Part shown: positions 63,229-64,000 of the stretch, one piece after another
Layout: the number at the start of each line of letters is the position of its first letter
Numbering within the stretch: the first letter of the stretch is position 1
NCBI RefSeq assembly: GCF_014218705.1
Contig: NZ_JABBJF010000004.1
Span: forward strand, 124,001 to 188,000
Direction of reading: 5' to 3'
Length of the DNA: 64,000 bases
Source of the DNA: Kluyvera sichuanensis
GTDB lineage: Bacteria > Pseudomonadota > Gammaproteobacteria > Enterobacterales > Enterobacteriaceae
The notes under the pieces: generated by a model
What the model saw: only the letters and a program-made list of their open reading frames with translations
Told to the model about the DNA's origin: nothing
Databases searched by the model: none
Made by a program: the position numbers and the translations under genes

Positions 63229-64000
63229 ATGCGCATCATCCACACTTCGGACTGGCACCTTGGCCAGAACTTCTACAGCAAAAGCCGCGCGGCTGAACAT
63301 GACGCGTTCCTGAACTGGCTGCTCACCACCGCCGAACATGAGCAGGTGGATGCTATTATTGTCGCGGGCGATATCTTCGATACCGGCTCCCCGCCAAGCT
63401 ATGCGCGCGAACTGTACAACCGATTTGTGGTCAATTTGCAGCAGACCGGCTGCCATCTGGTGGTGCTGGCGGGCAACCATGACTCCGTGGCAACGCTGAA
63501 TGAATCCCGCGATATTCTCTCATTTCTGAATACCACGGTGATTGCCAGTGCCGGTCATGAGCCCTTTATTCTGAATCACCGCGACGGCACGCCTGGCGCG
63601 GTGTTCTGCCCGGTGCCGTTCCTGCGCCCGCGTGACATTATTACCAGTCAGGCGGGACTCTCCGGCGGCGAAAAAGTCCAACAGGTGCTGGCGAGCATTA
63701 CCGACTATTACCAGCAGCAATACCAGCAGGCTTGTGAACTGCGCGGCGATGCCACGCTGCCGATTATTGCCAGCGGCCATCTGACCACCGTCGGGGCCAG
63801 CAAAAGTGATGCGGTGCGCGACATTTATATTGGCACACTGGACGCTTTTCCGGCGCAAAACTTCCCGCCTGCCGACTATATCGCGCTGGGCCACATCCAC
63901 CGAGCGCAGAAAATCGGCGGCAGCGAGCATATTCGCTACAGCGGTTCGCCTATCGCTCTCAGCTTTGATGAAACCGGCAAAGCCAAAAGCGTCAATCTGG
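63229..64000 (+). CDS. sbcD: Nuclease SbcD, partial (5' end)
   Basis: The first 257 codons of the Mre11-type subunit of SbcCD, which cleaves DNA hairpins and processes double-strand ends. Metallophosphatase motifs are intact: Asp8 and His10 in SDWHLG, AGDIFDTG, AGNHDS and the C-terminal GHIHRAQ. The ATG at 63229 is standard; the frame is open to the window edge. sbcC is expected beyond it. Divergent from phoB as in E. coli. Confidence 0.97.
   Translation, partial: MRIIHTSDWHLGQNFYSKSRAAEHDAFLNWLLTTAEHEQVDAIIVAGDIFDTGSPPSYARELYNRFVVNLQQTGCHLVVLAGNHDSVATLNESRDILSFLNTTVIASAGHEPFILNHRDGTPGAVFCPVPFLRPRDIITSQAGLSGGEKVQQVLASITDYYQQQYQQACELRGDATLPIIASGHLTTVGASKSDAVRDIYIGTLDAFPAQNFPPADYIALGHIHRAQKIGGSEHIRYSGSPIALSFDETGKAKSVNL

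Overview
The window is a piece of an enterobacterial chromosome. Gene order and protein sequences follow, in reverse orientation, the E. coli block from lon through cyo, thiI-dxs, the rib-nusB-thiL block, tsx, secDF-yajC-tgt-queA, malZ, proY-brnQ and phoBR to sbcD. Codon use, GC content (roughly 55-58% in core genes by eye), REP-like repeats and a TsaA-type peroxiredoxin next to acpH suggest a member of the Klebsiella/Raoultella/Enterobacter group. I cannot fix the genus from sequence alone.

Layout. 1-6900: proteolysis and folding (lon, clpX, clpP, tig, bolA; all minus; heat-shock-type promoters before lon and clpP). 7163-14523: yajG-ampG, then the cytochrome bo3 operon cyoABCDE with a readable promoter and ArcA box. 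14524-23630: an insertion relative to E. coli. It starts with a hok/sok type I toxin-antitoxin locus whose toxin reading frame is lost, followed by an IclR regulator divergent from a seven-gene, tightly coupled catabolic operon (AroE-like dehydrogenase, two FAD dehydrogenases around a NIPSNAP protein, TIM-barrel isomerase/dehydratase, aromatic-acid-type MFS carrier, Gfo/Idh/MocA dehydrogenase). 23751-37933: core genes yajR, yajQ (unusually AT-rich and diverged), panE, yajL, thiI, xseB-ispA-dxs, yajO, and pgpA-thiL-nusB-ribE-ribD-nrdR. 37391-46181: yajI, tsx, an intact ldr-type toxin with its antisense RNA, yajD, secFD-yajC-tgt-queA, acpH.

46182-51316 is a second accessory block: a peroxiredoxin with a good OxyR-like site, then an amidohydrolase / ABM-domain membrane protein / isochorismatase-like hydrolase operon with a divergent LysR regulator. 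malZ follows with tandem MalT boxes. 53645-57712 is a third insertion, lower in GC: a complete PTS (IIA, IIB, UlaA-type IIC) with a PfkB kinase and a class II aldolase, with a CRP-like site but no local regulator. proY, brnQ, phoR, phoB (with a Pho box) and the 5' part of sbcD close the window.

The most interesting unexplained parts are the IclR-controlled cluster, which reads as a pathway for oxidising and desaturating a hydroaromatic (cyclohexane-type) acid; the PTS-kinase-aldolase operon for an unknown sugar; the amidohydrolase operon; and the two type I toxin-antitoxin loci, one decayed and one intact.
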